Both the position numbers and the translations under genes were made by a program. Of a stretch of DNA of 47,396 bases, positions 6,352 through 19,609 are shown piece after piece. The stretch is from an uncultured Pelagibacteraceae bacterium (lineage in GTDB: Bacteria; Pseudomonadota; Alphaproteobacteria; Pelagibacterales; Pelagibacteraceae): positions 1 to 47,396 of the forward strand of contig CACNZU010000006.1 of NCBI GenBank assembly GCA_902624885.1. Direction: 5' to 3'. Under the pieces are notes generated by a model. That model was given only the letters and a program-made list of their open reading frames with translations. It searched no databases and was not told where the DNA came from. Each line of letters begins with the position of its first letter. Within the stretch, counting starts at the first letter, position 1.

Positions 6352-7611
6352 CTAATTAAACCTTTTTGAGCTGTAAGGAGTTAAATCTAAATTAGTTTTT
6401 TCTCCAGCAACTATTCCAGAAATAATTTTGCCTGTTATAGCACCTAAAGTCCAACCTAAATGTTGGTGGCCAAATGCGTATATAATATTCTTATTTTTTA
6501 AAGAAGGTCCCAAAATAGGTAAAAAATCGGGTAATGTAGGTCTAAAACCTAGCCACTCATCGTCATGATTACCCAATTGAGGAAGTAATTCTTTTGCACA
6601 ATTAATAATATAATTGATCCTTTTTTTTGAAAGAGGATTTTCTAGTCCACCCAGCTCTACCGTTCCTACTGCTCTTAATCCTTGATTCATTGGCGTCATT
6701 CCAAAACCTCGATCAAGAAAAATTACCGGTCGGGAAATTAAATCTTGTTGGTTCTTAAAATGGACATGGTAACCTCTTTCAGTATCAAGGGGAATTTTTT
6801 CACCCAATTGGTCTGTAAATTTTTTTGAAAATGCTCCAGATGCAATTACAGATTTTTCAAATTTGTATTCTTCACTATCTGTCTTAATTAATGTTTCGTT
6901 ATAACTCGTTTGGCTTAAGCTTTTTACATCGCTTTGAATAAATTTTCCTCCATTTTCTAAAAATAACTTAAATACTTTTCTTAATATGCCATGAGGATCT
7001 CTTGCATGCATTGCGTAATCAAAAATTACTCCTGCATCAAAAACGGGATTTAAATTCGGCTCTAATTTTATAATTTCTTCCTTTGAAAGAAGCTTTTGCT
7101 TTATACCCAAATCTTTTCTAACTTTTATTTCAAGATTTCTGCTTTTTAAGTTTTTATTTGTCCAAACGTATATGATGCCCTTTTTTTCAACTAAGTTAGT
7201 TGTGTCAATCTCTTTGAAAATTTCCTCATAGGCATCTAAAGATAAATTAAGAATTTGATGCATATATTTTGCCGTGTGAAGCATCGATTTTTTGTTACAA
7301 TTTTTAAGATAATTATAAAACCAAGAAAACATTTTAGGTACATAATTCCATTTTAATGCTAAAGGACCATATGAACTTAAAAGCATTTTAGGAACATCAT
7401 ATAAAATATCTGTTCGATTTAGTTGTAAGACTGCATAGGGTGAAAAATGACCTGCATTGCCATAAGAGGCTGGCTTAAATTCTTTTGAGAGGGGATCATT
7501 TCTATCGAAAATTGTAACAGGTATTCCTTTTTTTATTAATTGCAAACCTGTACAAACTCCTTGGATACCGCAACCAACAATACCAACTGATTTACACTTA
7601 TGATTTTCCAT
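6352..7611 (-). CDS. FAD-dependent D-amino-acid dehydrogenase type oxidoreductase
   Basis: 419 residues of the DAO/DadA family. The N-terminal dinucleotide-binding motif is VGIVGCGIQG (GxGxxG variant at 13-18), followed by the beta strand ending in D/R (TIFDRNDP). The C-terminal DEWLGFRPTLPDFLPILGPSLKNKNIIYAFGHQHLGWTLG region is the usual FAD-binding end of DadA proteins, which oxidise D-amino acids to 2-oxoacids and pass electrons to the membrane. It is the first gene of the operon. The related hydroxyproline or sarcosine oxidases are alternatives; the substrate is not certain, so no symbol is given. Confidence 0.82.
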   Translation of the reverse strand: MENHKCKSVGIVGCGIQGVCTGLQLIKKGIPVTIFDRNDPLSKEFKPASYGNAGHFSPYAVLQLNRTDILYDVPKMLLSSYGPLALKWNYVPKMFSWFYNYLKNCNKKSMLHTAKYMHQILNLSLDAYEEIFKEIDTTNLVEKKGIIYVWTNKNLKSRNLEIKVRKDLGIKQKLLSKEEIIKLEPNLNPVFDAGVIFDYAMHARDPHGILRKVFKLFLENGGKFIQSDVKSLSQTSYNETLIKTDSEEYKFEKSVIASGAFSKKFTDQLGEKIPLDTERGYHVHFKNQQDLISRPVIFLDRGFGMTPMNQGLRAVGTVELGGLENPLSKKRINYIINCAKELLPQLGNHDDEWLGFRPTLPDFLPILGPSLKNKNIIYAFGHQHLGWTLGAITGKIISGIVAGEKTNLDLTPYSSKRFN

Positions 7612-7656
7612 TAGGAAATTATATTGTAATCGTGAAAAATTTTAAAGTGCGGTAGA

Positions 7657-8121
7657 TTAGGCTAAAGCTTCTTTATTAACTACTTCCGGTCTTTCTTCAC
7701 TTTCAGATTGCTCTTTTTTGTCTTTTTTCTTGAATAAGAAATCACCAGTTATTGAAGTTTTTGATTTATTTGTTTTTTTAATATACCCGTCAATATCAGC
7801 ACCGTTCTCAGTTTTTAAGTTATTTCCAAACTCGATGTCGCCTTTGACAGTGCCTGTAGATCCAATAACAACATCTGCGCCTGATACTTTTCCATCCATG
7901 TGGCCGTGGATTTCGATACGATCACCTTCCACTGATCCAGTGATAGAGCCAGTTTCTCTAACTATAATTTCTTTTGAATATACCGGGCCTTTGACTAACC
8001 CTGCAACATCTATAGCCCCAGAACTATTAATAGTTCCTTCAATGCTTACGGTTTCGCTTATTAAAGACCTTTCAGAGTCAGTGAGTTTTTTTTTCTTATC
8101 TCCAAACATATAATTCTTCAT
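7657..8121 (-). CDS. Bactofilin
   Basis: 154 residues. The central part, about 20-115, is a run of short beta repeats with regularly spaced valine/isoleucine and glycine (VSIEGTINSSGAIDVAGLV, then GSITGSVEGDRIEIHGHMDG, GSTGTVKGDIEF) that builds the right-handed beta-helix of bactofilins, self-polymerising cytoskeletal proteins. Both ends are charged and probably disordered. A second ATG at codon 5 is a possible alternative start. It follows rodA by 64 bases and so sits at the end of the rod-shape gene set, consistent with a role in cell curvature or wall placement. It may also have its own promoter (8141-8168). Confidence 0.85.
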   Translation of the reverse strand: MKNYMFGDKKKKLTDSERSLISETVSIEGTINSSGAIDVAGLVKGPVYSKEIIVRETGSITGSVEGDRIEIHGHMDGKVSGADVVIGSTGTVKGDIEFGNNLKTENGADIDGYIKKTNKSKTSITGDFLFKKKDKKEQSESEERPEVVNKEALA

Positions 8122-8140
8122 AAATTAACCATCTATTTAG

Positions 8141-8168
8141 ATAATATACAAGTAGATAAAAAAATCAA
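8141..8168 (-). promoter_or_regulatory. Possible promoter of the bactofilin gene
   Basis: On the - strand, TTGATT (8168-8163) and TATTAT (8146-8141) are 16 bases apart, with the ATG about 20 bases further on. The boxes are close to the sigma-70 consensus but the region is AT-rich, so chance matches are possible. Confidence 0.4.
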
Positions 8169-8185
8169 ATTGGTCCAAATTAGGT

Positions 8186-9310
8186 TTAATTTACAGGAGT
8201 ATCCTTGTAAACTTTGCAAGACATAACAATACCTAAACCTAGCATTATAGCCATCATTGATGATCCTCCATAGGACATAATTGGTAATGGTGAACCCACT
8301 ATAGGTAAAAGTCCTAAAACCATCATCATGTTTACTACAACATATATGAAGAATGCAGTTGCGAAACTGTAACAATACAATTTTCCAAAACTACTTCTGG
8401 TTAAATTACCTATTTTAACTATTCTCCAGACAATTATTGCATATAAAAATAAGATAAATAATGAACCAAAAAAACCAAATTCTTCTGAAAAAAGTGTAAA
8501 AATAAAATCTGTATGTTTTTCTGGAAGATAATCAAGATAGCTTTGTGAACCTTGTAAAAATCCTTTGCCAAACAATCCACCAGAACCTATTGCAATTTTT
8601 GACTGTATAATTTGATAGCCTGCTCCCAGTGGATCTCTTTCGGGATTTAAAAAAGTAAGTATTCTTGACTTTTGATAAGGCTTTAAAAAAGATATCGCTA
8701 TAGGCAATAATGCTAAAAAAGCCAAACCCGAAAAAGCAAAAAACTTTACTCTTACTCCTGCAAGCCAAGCAACTGTTAAACCTCCGGCAGCTATAAGTAA
8801 CGCAGTTCCAAGGTCTGGTTGTGTTGCAACTAGAATTAATGGAGCAATGAGAACAACAATAGGTAAAAATAAAAAACGAATTTGATTTATATTTTCGATC
8901 GAAATTCTATGATAATACTTTGCTAAAAATAAAATTAGACCAATTTTCATTAATTCGGATGGTTGAAGATTCATAAAATAAAGATCTAACCATCTCTTTG
9001 AACCTGATGATGTCAATCCAAAATATTTAACACCTAGTAATAAAATAAAACATAAAATATATATAAGGTAACTTTGACTATGCCAAAATCTAATCTGAAT
9101 AAAAGATAAAACTAGAAACATTCCAAAAAAAATAAAAAATCTAAGAATATGGCTTTTTGTATGATATTTAAATTCTCCTCCATCAGTCGAGTACATTGCT
9201 AATATGCTTACAAGACCTAAGATAAAAATTGAAAATATAAGTAGATAATCTAAAGATAAAAATTTATCTTTAATACTTAAAGATGATTGAATAGATCTTG
9301 CTCTAAACAT
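8186..9310 (-). CDS. rodA: Rod-shape determining peptidoglycan glycosyltransferase RodA
   Basis: 374 residues, SEDS family, with about ten membrane segments. RodA polymerises lipid II in the elongation machinery together with PBP2. Visible family signatures are GSKRWLDLYFMNLQPSELMKIGLILFLAKYY, the loop region GSGGLFGKGFLQGSQSYLDYLPEKHTDFIFTLFSEEFGF, and the C-terminal GSPLPIMSYGGSSMM. It overlaps the stop of mrdA by one base, giving the classic mrdA-rodA pair. A second SEDS protein, FtsW, lies near the window end in the division cluster, so the naming here rests on the mreBCD-mrdA neighbourhood. Confidence 0.93.
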   Translation of the reverse strand: MFRARSIQSSLSIKDKFLSLDYLLIFSIFILGLVSILAMYSTDGGEFKYHTKSHILRFFIFFGMFLVLSFIQIRFWHSQSYLIYILCFILLLGVKYFGLTSSGSKRWLDLYFMNLQPSELMKIGLILFLAKYYHRISIENINQIRFLFLPIVVLIAPLILVATQPDLGTALLIAAGGLTVAWLAGVRVKFFAFSGLAFLALLPIAISFLKPYQKSRILTFLNPERDPLGAGYQIIQSKIAIGSGGLFGKGFLQGSQSYLDYLPEKHTDFIFTLFSEEFGFFGSLFILFLYAIIVWRIVKIGNLTRSSFGKLYCYSFATAFFIYVVVNMMMVLGLLPIVGSPLPIMSYGGSSMMAIMLGLGIVMSCKVYKDTPVN

Positions 9311-11244
9311 TAAATTGTCTCCCCTATTAAACTATTAACCCTTTGTCTCAAATCATGACGTTCTAGAACTTTTTTTATAACTTTTTTTGCAATAGGTGCT
9401 GCGGCTTTACCGCCCGAACCGCCGTGTTCTACTAAGACACTAATTGCATATTTTGGATCATCGTATGGTGCATAAGCAACAAATAAAGCATGGTCTCTAT
9501 CTTTGTAAGGCAAACTTTCTTGTTTAACTTCCGCCTCTCTTTGTGCTTCAGTGAATCTTTTAATTTGGGAAGACCCAGTTTTTCCAGCAAAAGTAAATTT
9601 TTTATTTTCCCACCTATGTCTATAAGATGTGCCGCCTGGCTCATTAGAAGAAGAAAACATAGCGTCTTTAATTAAGTTTATATGTTCTTGATTTTTGAAC
9701 AAAGGTTTTAATTCAAAATTTGATATCAATAGATCTGTTGGTAGAGGCTCATTAGGATTTTCGTTTTTATATTTTATGTAATCTCTCAAATTATTATTTT
9801 TCTTATCAAACAATATTCTCGGCTTAATTTCAAAACCCCCATTCGCTATTTGAGCTGTCATCAAACATAATTGAAGTGGAGTACTTTGAAAATAGCCTTG
9901 TCCTATACCTGAGTGCAAAGTTTCTCCTAGATACCAGTTTTGACCAATAAATTTTTTTTTCCATTTTGTATTTGGGACAACTCCTGCTCTTTCTTCAATA
10001 AAACCAGAAAGAACTTTTTTACCTAACCCAAATTTTTTAGCTGTTTCATATAGTCTATCTACTCCTAATTTACGAGCAACTTCGTAAAAATAAACGTCGC
10101 AAGATCTTTGTATTCCTTTCCTAAGGTTTACAATTCCGTGCCCTTCTTTTTCCCAACAATGAAATTTTTCACCATATAGTTCTATTTTACCCTTACATCT
10201 AAAAGTATCTAATGGTTTAATTACTCCATTTTCTAACGCACTAAGAGCTACTAAAGTTTTGATTGTTGAACCAGGCGGGTACAAGCCAGAAATAGTTTTA
10301 TTAGTTAAAGGTCTCATTTTATCTTTTAATAAACTATTCCAGTATTTTTTATCTAATCCATGTACAAACTCATTCGGTTCAAAAGTTGGTGAGGACACTA
10401 AAGATATAATATCTCCATTATATACATCCATTACGCAAACAGCTGCTGCTTTATCTTTTAAAAGTTCACTTGTGAATTTTTGTACTTCAAAATCTAAAGT
10501 GGTTTTAAAACTTTTTCCAGCTTGGCCCTCATTGACTTGAATTTGTTTAATTCTTTTTCCAAAAGCGTTGACTTCATATCTTTGAAATCCTATTTTTCCG
10601 ATAATTTCTTGATCAAGTTTTCTTTCTAATCCTGTTTTTCCAATTGACATTCCAGGAACATGTAATTCTTTTAAATATGTTTTGGTTTGAAGATCTTTCG
10701 CGCTTACTTGAGATACATAACCTAAAATATGAGCAGAAGAATTATCGGGGTATGTTCTAGCAACAGATACAACCGGCTTTACCCCCTCTAACTCGTGTAA
10801 AAACAAATTTAATCTGGAAAATTCTGACCATGTTATGTTATCTGATACAATTATTGGTTCCCAAGGTTTTTGTTTAGCAATAATTTTTTTTAAAAAAAAT
10901 AACTTTTTATCTGTTATATTTAATATTGTTTTTAATCTAACAAATAATTTTTCAATATCTTTTGAATTTTCAGGTATTAAATGAACTTGATAAACTTGCT
11001 CATTAGAAGCAATTTCTTTATCAAAAAAATCTTTTATTACACCTCTTTCTGGAGCTAGTTTCCACTCTCTAAATCTATTTTTGTCAGATAAAGTTTTGTA
11101 TTTTTTTCTTTCATTAATTTGTAAAGAAACCAATCGACCAACTATTCCAACTAGAACTACAGTTTTTGCAGCGGTTAATAAAAACATTCGTCTGCCAATT
11201 AATTTTGATTTTATAACAGTATTTCCAGAACTAGGACTAAGCAT
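9310..11244 (-). CDS. mrdA: Penicillin-binding protein 2 (peptidoglycan transpeptidase)
   Basis: 644 residues: a short cytoplasmic end, one N-terminal membrane helix (about 18-45), a dimerisation/pedestal domain and a C-terminal transpeptidase. The catalytic motifs are present: SxxK as STIK in YPPGSTIKTLVAL, the SxN-type motif as SCD in QRSCDVYFYEVA, and KTG in FAGKTGSSQ. It cross-links wall during elongation as RodA's partner. It overlaps mreD by 8 bases and rodA by 1, inside mreB-mreC-mreD-mrdA-rodA. Length and motif order are normal for the family. Confidence 0.93.
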   Translation of the reverse strand: MLSPSSGNTVIKSKLIGRRMFLLTAAKTVVLVGIVGRLVSLQINERKKYKTLSDKNRFREWKLAPERGVIKDFFDKEIASNEQVYQVHLIPENSKDIEKLFVRLKTILNITDKKLFFLKKIIAKQKPWEPIIVSDNITWSEFSRLNLFLHELEGVKPVVSVARTYPDNSSAHILGYVSQVSAKDLQTKTYLKELHVPGMSIGKTGLERKLDQEIIGKIGFQRYEVNAFGKRIKQIQVNEGQAGKSFKTTLDFEVQKFTSELLKDKAAAVCVMDVYNGDIISLVSSPTFEPNEFVHGLDKKYWNSLLKDKMRPLTNKTISGLYPPGSTIKTLVALSALENGVIKPLDTFRCKGKIELYGEKFHCWEKEGHGIVNLRKGIQRSCDVYFYEVARKLGVDRLYETAKKFGLGKKVLSGFIEERAGVVPNTKWKKKFIGQNWYLGETLHSGIGQGYFQSTPLQLCLMTAQIANGGFEIKPRILFDKKNNNLRDYIKYKNENPNEPLPTDLLISNFELKPLFKNQEHINLIKDAMFSSSNEPGGTSYRHRWENKKFTFAGKTGSSQIKRFTEAQREAEVKQESLPYKDRDHALFVAYAPYDDPKYAISVLVEHGGSGGKAAAPIAKKVIKKVLERHDLRQRVNSLIGETI

Positions 11245-11749
11245 CTCTGCTACCTATAAAAGTCATTTGGTAAAGATTGAATAATAACCAAAAAATAGGA
11301 AACATAAAAAAAGTAAAAAACATGTTGTATCCTATTTTGGAAATAGAAAATGATAAATCAGAAAAATTGTTTAACAATGAAAAGAATAATATATTTGAAA
11401 ATACCATTGCCATAAAAAAAGTTACCCAATCTGAAGCAATAGTTGTATTAACACTTTTGTTTCTAACATAAGTTCCTACAAAAATAATTATCAAATATGA
11501 TAAAGAACTTATCCCTAATGGAAAACCCATAACAACATCATTTATCAATCCAGCAAAAAATATATGTCCGTTAGCCATAATTTCTGGTCTTTTTAAAACC
11601 CAAAAATAAATTAAAATAATTTGAAAATTTAGAGTAAAGATTTCAAAAATTTTTTCAAGATTTGAGTCTACTTCGCTTATACAAAGGTAATATAAAAGCA
11701 ATAGTGGCCCGGTGTTATATAATTTATTTATGATTGAAGTTTTTGCCAC
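11237..11749 (-). CDS. mreD: Rod-shape determining protein MreD
   Basis: 170 residues, strongly hydrophobic with five to six predicted membrane segments, including a polar P-E-I-M-A-N-G pattern and GLINDVVMGFPLGISSLSYL, the conserved G-x-x-x-D-x-x-x-G-x-P-x-G region of MreD. It connects MreC to the PBP2-RodA complex in the inner membrane. Overlaps mreC by one base and mrdA by eight. Sequence identity in this family is low, so position between mreC and mrdA is a large part of the evidence. Confidence 0.85.
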   Translation of the reverse strand: MAKTSIINKLYNTGPLLLLYYLCISEVDSNLEKIFEIFTLNFQIILIYFWVLKRPEIMANGHIFFAGLINDVVMGFPLGISSLSYLIIIFVGTYVRNKSVNTTIASDWVTFFMAMVFSNILFFSLLNNFSDLSFSISKIGYNMFFTFFMFPIFWLLFNLYQMTFIGSRDA

Positions 11750-12594
11750 TAAAAGTCACCCTTTTTTTTAATATTGCGATTAACAGTCACAAATGAAAGT
11801 TGATTAGGATCAACGAAAAGTTCAACTTCTCCCTTTTCATTTGTATTTCCTATCGGAGTTCCTGAGATAAATATTCCATCTTTTCCTGAAGCAAAAACAT
11901 TTATATCTTCGATTATCTCATAATCTTCTGGTAAATATTCTAAAATGGGATTATTTAACCCGCTTCCAGCTAGAATTGCTTGGGCACCTTGATCTAAAGT
12001 AACTGGAATTCGACTATTTAAATCATTTAGCAATAAAACTCTTGATGAAAGATAATTAGTTTCTACCACCCTGCCAACTAAGTAGTTATTTTTAGTCACT
12101 GGCATACCTTTCAATATTCCTGCTTTTGTACCTTTGTTGATAATAATTGATTTTAAAAAAGGACTATTTTTGTCTACTAAAACTTTTGCAAGAACAATAT
12201 TGCTGAGATTCTTGTTAAAGTATTCTGTTTCTAATATTTTTTGGAGATTTTTATTCTCATCTTTTAAAAATTCAACATTTAATTCTAGTGATTTAAATTT
12301 TTCTAATTCAATTTTTAACTTTTTATTTTCTTCTCTTACGTTAAAGAAACTAGTAAGATCTTTGCTAACTTCTGGTATAAATCTTGTTGGAGCTGAGGCT
12401 AAAAATGTTACACGATATACAATATCATTAATTAAACTCCTAACTGGTTTGGTAAATTTCATACCATAAACATCTAAAAAAAATATTATCAGGGCTAAAA
12501 AAATTAGGGAGAGAACAGAAAATTTTTGAGCTCCTCCTCTTTGAAGAAGAGCTGAACGGAAAGCTATACTAAAATCATCTCTACTAACTGACAT
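11749..12594 (-). CDS. mreC: Rod-shape determining protein MreC
   Basis: 281 residues: one N-terminal membrane helix (about 24-44, FSVLSLIFLALIIFFLDVYG), a coiled coil (about 88-120, rich in E, K and L), then the periplasmic beta-barrel domain with the family's VDKNSPFLKSIIINKGTKAGILKGMPV and VVETNYLSSRVLLLNDLNSRIPV. MreC is the periplasmic scaffold that activates PBP2. It lies 12 bases after mreB and overlaps mreD by one base. Normal length. Confidence 0.92.
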   Translation of the reverse strand: MSVSRDDFSIAFRSALLQRGGAQKFSVLSLIFLALIIFFLDVYGMKFTKPVRSLINDIVYRVTFLASAPTRFIPEVSKDLTSFFNVREENKKLKIELEKFKSLELNVEFLKDENKNLQKILETEYFNKNLSNIVLAKVLVDKNSPFLKSIIINKGTKAGILKGMPVTKNNYLVGRVVETNYLSSRVLLLNDLNSRIPVTLDQGAQAILAGSGLNNPILEYLPEDYEIIEDINVFASGKDGIFISGTPIGNTNEKGEVELFVDPNQLSFVTVNRNIKKKGDF

Positions 12595-12606
12595 TTATTC
12601 ATTAAA

Positions 12607-15214
<2,608 letters not shown>

Positions 15215-15246
15215 AAATAAATAATTATAAAAATAAAAAGCTTCTC

Positions 15247-15274
15247 ATATTACAATCAAAGCTAGAATTTGCAA
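15247..15274 (-). promoter_or_regulatory. Possible promoter of leuA
   Basis: In the 102-base gap between ilvC and leuA, on the - strand, TTGCAA (15274-15269) and TAATAT (15252-15247) are 16 bases apart, about 33 bases before the leuA ATG. It would allow leuA-mreBCD expression separate from ilvBHC. No leader peptide or attenuator hairpin is apparent. Confidence 0.35.
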
Positions 15275-15316
15275 ATAATTATGTGGTTCAGGATGGTGTT
15301 TTAGACTCAGATTGGG

Positions 15317-16886
<1,570 letters not shown>

Positions 16887-16887
<1 letters not shown>

Positions 16888-18653
16888 TAAACTAAAACTT
16901 TCCCCTCGTCTGAAATTTCTTCCTCTTCTTCAGGTCCTAAAATCATTTGATTATGCGGCTTACCTGAAGGTATCATTGGAAAACAATTTTCAGCTTTATC
17001 TACAATACAGTCAAATATTACAGGTCTATCGATATTGATCATTTCTTTTATCTTTTCATCCAACTCATTTGGTGTTTTTGCTCTTATTCCGACACATCCA
17101 TATGACTCTGCTAACTTTACAAAATCCGGTAATGCGGCTGTATAGCTTTCAGAATAATTTTTTTCGTGTAAAAGTTCTTGCCACTGTCTCACCATTCCCA
17201 TGTATTCATTATTCAATATAAATATTTTTATAGGTAATCTATATTGTACCGCTGTAGACATCTCTTGCATTGTCATTAAAACTGATGCTTCTCCTGCAAT
17301 ATCAACAACTAATTTGCCTGGATTTGCAATTTGAACCCCAATAGCTGCTGGAAGCCCATATCCCATCGTACCAAGACCTCCAGATGTCATCCATCTATTT
17401 GGTTTATTAAATTTGTAATGTTGAGCTGCCCACATTTGATGCTGACCCACTTCAGTAGTAATAAACGTATCTTGATTTTTTGTTAATTCATACAATCTTT
17501 GAACTGCATGTTGGGGTTTAATAATCGTATCACTATTGATAAAGTTTAAAGATTTTTTTTCTCTCCATTTTTCAATTTGTTCCCACCATTTAGACGTTTT
17601 TTGTTTGTTAGAATTTACAAAGTTTTTATTTTTTTCTTTGAATCTTTTAATTAAAGATTTTAAAAGTGTAGTAACATCACTAACAATAGCTAAATCTACT
17701 TTAATATTTTTTCCAATTGATGATGGATCAATATCAACATGAATTTTTTTTGAACGAGGCGAAAATTCATCAACCTTTCCAGTAATTCTATCGTCGAACC
17801 TCGCGCCAATATTTATCATTAAGTCACAATCATGCATCGCATTGTTTGCTTCATAAGTTCCGTGCATACCTAGCATGCCTAAAAATTGTGGATCGTCACC
17901 AGGATATGCTCCAAGACCTTGTAAAGTTGATGTTATTGGAAAACCAGTTAAAGAAACTAATTCTCTTAAATGTTTGCTCGCGTCAGGTCCGGAGTTAATA
18001 ACTCCTCCGCCAGTATAAAAAATAGGCTTAGAAGATTTTTTTATAAGATCAATAAACTTATCTAATTCAGAGTTAGGTATTTTATAAGTGGCTTTACCAT
18101 TAAGTTTTTTTTTAAGTGTATTTTTGAAAAATTTGTATTTACCTTTTTTAAATTGTATGTCTTTTGGAATATCGACTAAAACTGGTCCAGGCCTACCTGT
18201 AGTTGCTACCTCGAATGCTAAATGTAAAATTCTTGAAAGATCATTTACATCTTTCACAAGCCAATTATGTTTTGTACAAGGTCGCGTTATTCCAGTTGTA
18301 TCACACTCCTGAAAGGCATCTGTTCCTATTAAATGAGTTGGTACTTGTCCTGATATACAAACAAGAGGAATCGAGTCCATGTAAGCATCTGTAAGAGCTG
18401 TTACTGCATTAGTGGCACCGGGCCCGGAAGTTACTAATAATACTCCTGGCTTACCACTCGACCTCGCGTACCCCTCTGCGGAGTGACCTGCACCTTGCTC
18501 GTGTCTTGCTAAAATATGTTTTATAGATTTATGATTTTTTAATTCATCATAAATTGGCAATACAGCACCTCCAGGGTAACCAAAAATATATTCAACTTTT
18601 TGGTCCTCTAATGCTTTAAATACAATTTCGGCTCCGCTCAATAATTTTGGCAT
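16887..18653 (-). CDS. ilvB: Acetolactate synthase large (catalytic) subunit
   Basis: 588 residues, thiamin-diphosphate enzyme. The N-terminal TPP domain has YIFGYPGGAVLPIYDEL and RHEQGAGHSAEGYARSSG, where the Glu activates TPP. The middle FAD-type domain has TGGGVI. The C-terminal TPP/Mg site reads VDIAGEASVLMTMQEMSTAVQY...NNEYMGMVRQWQ; the alphaproteobacterial version has GEAS in place of GDGS. Catalyses the first common step for branched-chain amino acids. Lies 37 bases after miaA and overlaps ilvH by one base. Also called IlvI in some annotations. Confidence 0.95.
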
Positions 18654-18690
18654 TTATACAATCTAGCCTAGAAATGATTTGCGTCAAGTT

Positions 18691-19608
18691 TTAGCTGACA
18701 ACTTTTAATGATTTTTTTAAAAGAATTGAGAAATTTTTCGAATAAAGCTTATTCCAATTCTTCATATGGCCTCTAGCCCAAGTATTTTGTCTCTTTGCGT
18801 ATTGTCTGGTCTTTATATTAATAAGCTCTTTGCATTGGTCTAGTGAGATTGACCTCTTCAAAAAATCATTGATTTCTTGAACACCTATTAGTTTATTTGC
18901 TGATAAGCTTTTATTAATTTTAAGTCTGTTGAATTTTCTTACTTCATTAACACATTTATTTTTAATCATTAGCTCAGTCCTTTGAGAAATTTTTTTTAAT
19001 AATTCTTCCCTTGGAATATCAATAAATATTTTTTTTATTTCAAAATCTAAGAAATCAGATTTTGTATTGGTAAACCAGTCGAATAATGATTTTTTTGTTT
19101 TAATCTTTACTTCATAAGCTCTTTGAATTCTTTGTGAGTCAGTTGGAAGAATTCTGCCCTTAATTTTAGGATCTAGTTTAAGAAGAAGATTATAAAATCT
19201 TTTAAAACCAATTTTTTTATACATATTTCTTACTTTATTTCTTGTTTTTAAATCTATATTTGGAATTTTGCTTATGCCTTTTGTAATTGTATTAAAATAA
19301 AGGCCAGTTCCTCCTACAACTATTGGAATTTTTTTCTTTTTCAGACAATAATTAATTTTTTTTTTAGCTTGTTTAAGCCAGTCTCCTGCTGAAAAATATC
19401 TTTTAACTGAAATTACCCCATAAAGATGGTGTTTAATCTTTTGAGTATCACTTGAACTTGGACGAGATGACAAAATTTTAAATTCTTTAAATACTTGCAT
19501 ACTGTCCGCATTAATAATTTCTCCATTTAATTGTCTGGCTAAGCTAATTGCTAGTTTTGATTTTCCTGATGCTGTAGGTCCGGCTAAAAGAATAATTTTT
19601 TTTGACAA
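18691..19608 (-). CDS. miaA: tRNA dimethylallyltransferase
   Basis: 305 residues. Transfers dimethylallyl to A37 of tRNAs that read UNN codons. The P-loop is LLAGPTASGKSKLAISLA, followed by the conserved INADSMQVFKEF and VVGGTGLYFNTITKG motifs, and the C-terminal RQYAKRQNTWARGH that contacts tRNA. It lies 1 base after degP, so it is embedded in the hflKC-degP transcript. Confidence 0.94.
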   Translation of the reverse strand: MSKKIILLAGPTASGKSKLAISLARQLNGEIINADSMQVFKEFKILSSRPSSSDTQKIKHHLYGVISVKRYFSAGDWLKQAKKKINYCLKKKKIPIVVGGTGLYFNTITKGISKIPNIDLKTRNKVRNMYKKIGFKRFYNLLLKLDPKIKGRILPTDSQRIQRAYEVKIKTKKSLFDWFTNTKSDFLDFEIKKIFIDIPREELLKKISQRTELMIKNKCVNEVRKFNRLKINKSLSANKLIGVQEINDFLKRSISLDQCKELINIKTRQYAKRQNTWARGHMKNWNKLYSKNFSILLKKSLKVVS

Positions 19609-19609
19609 A

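Noticed and set aside
8133-8375. Opposite-frame ORFs inside rodA, mreC, ilvB and other genes
   Set aside because: They are antisense or out-of-frame shadows of strongly conserved genes with no recognisable domains or start signals.
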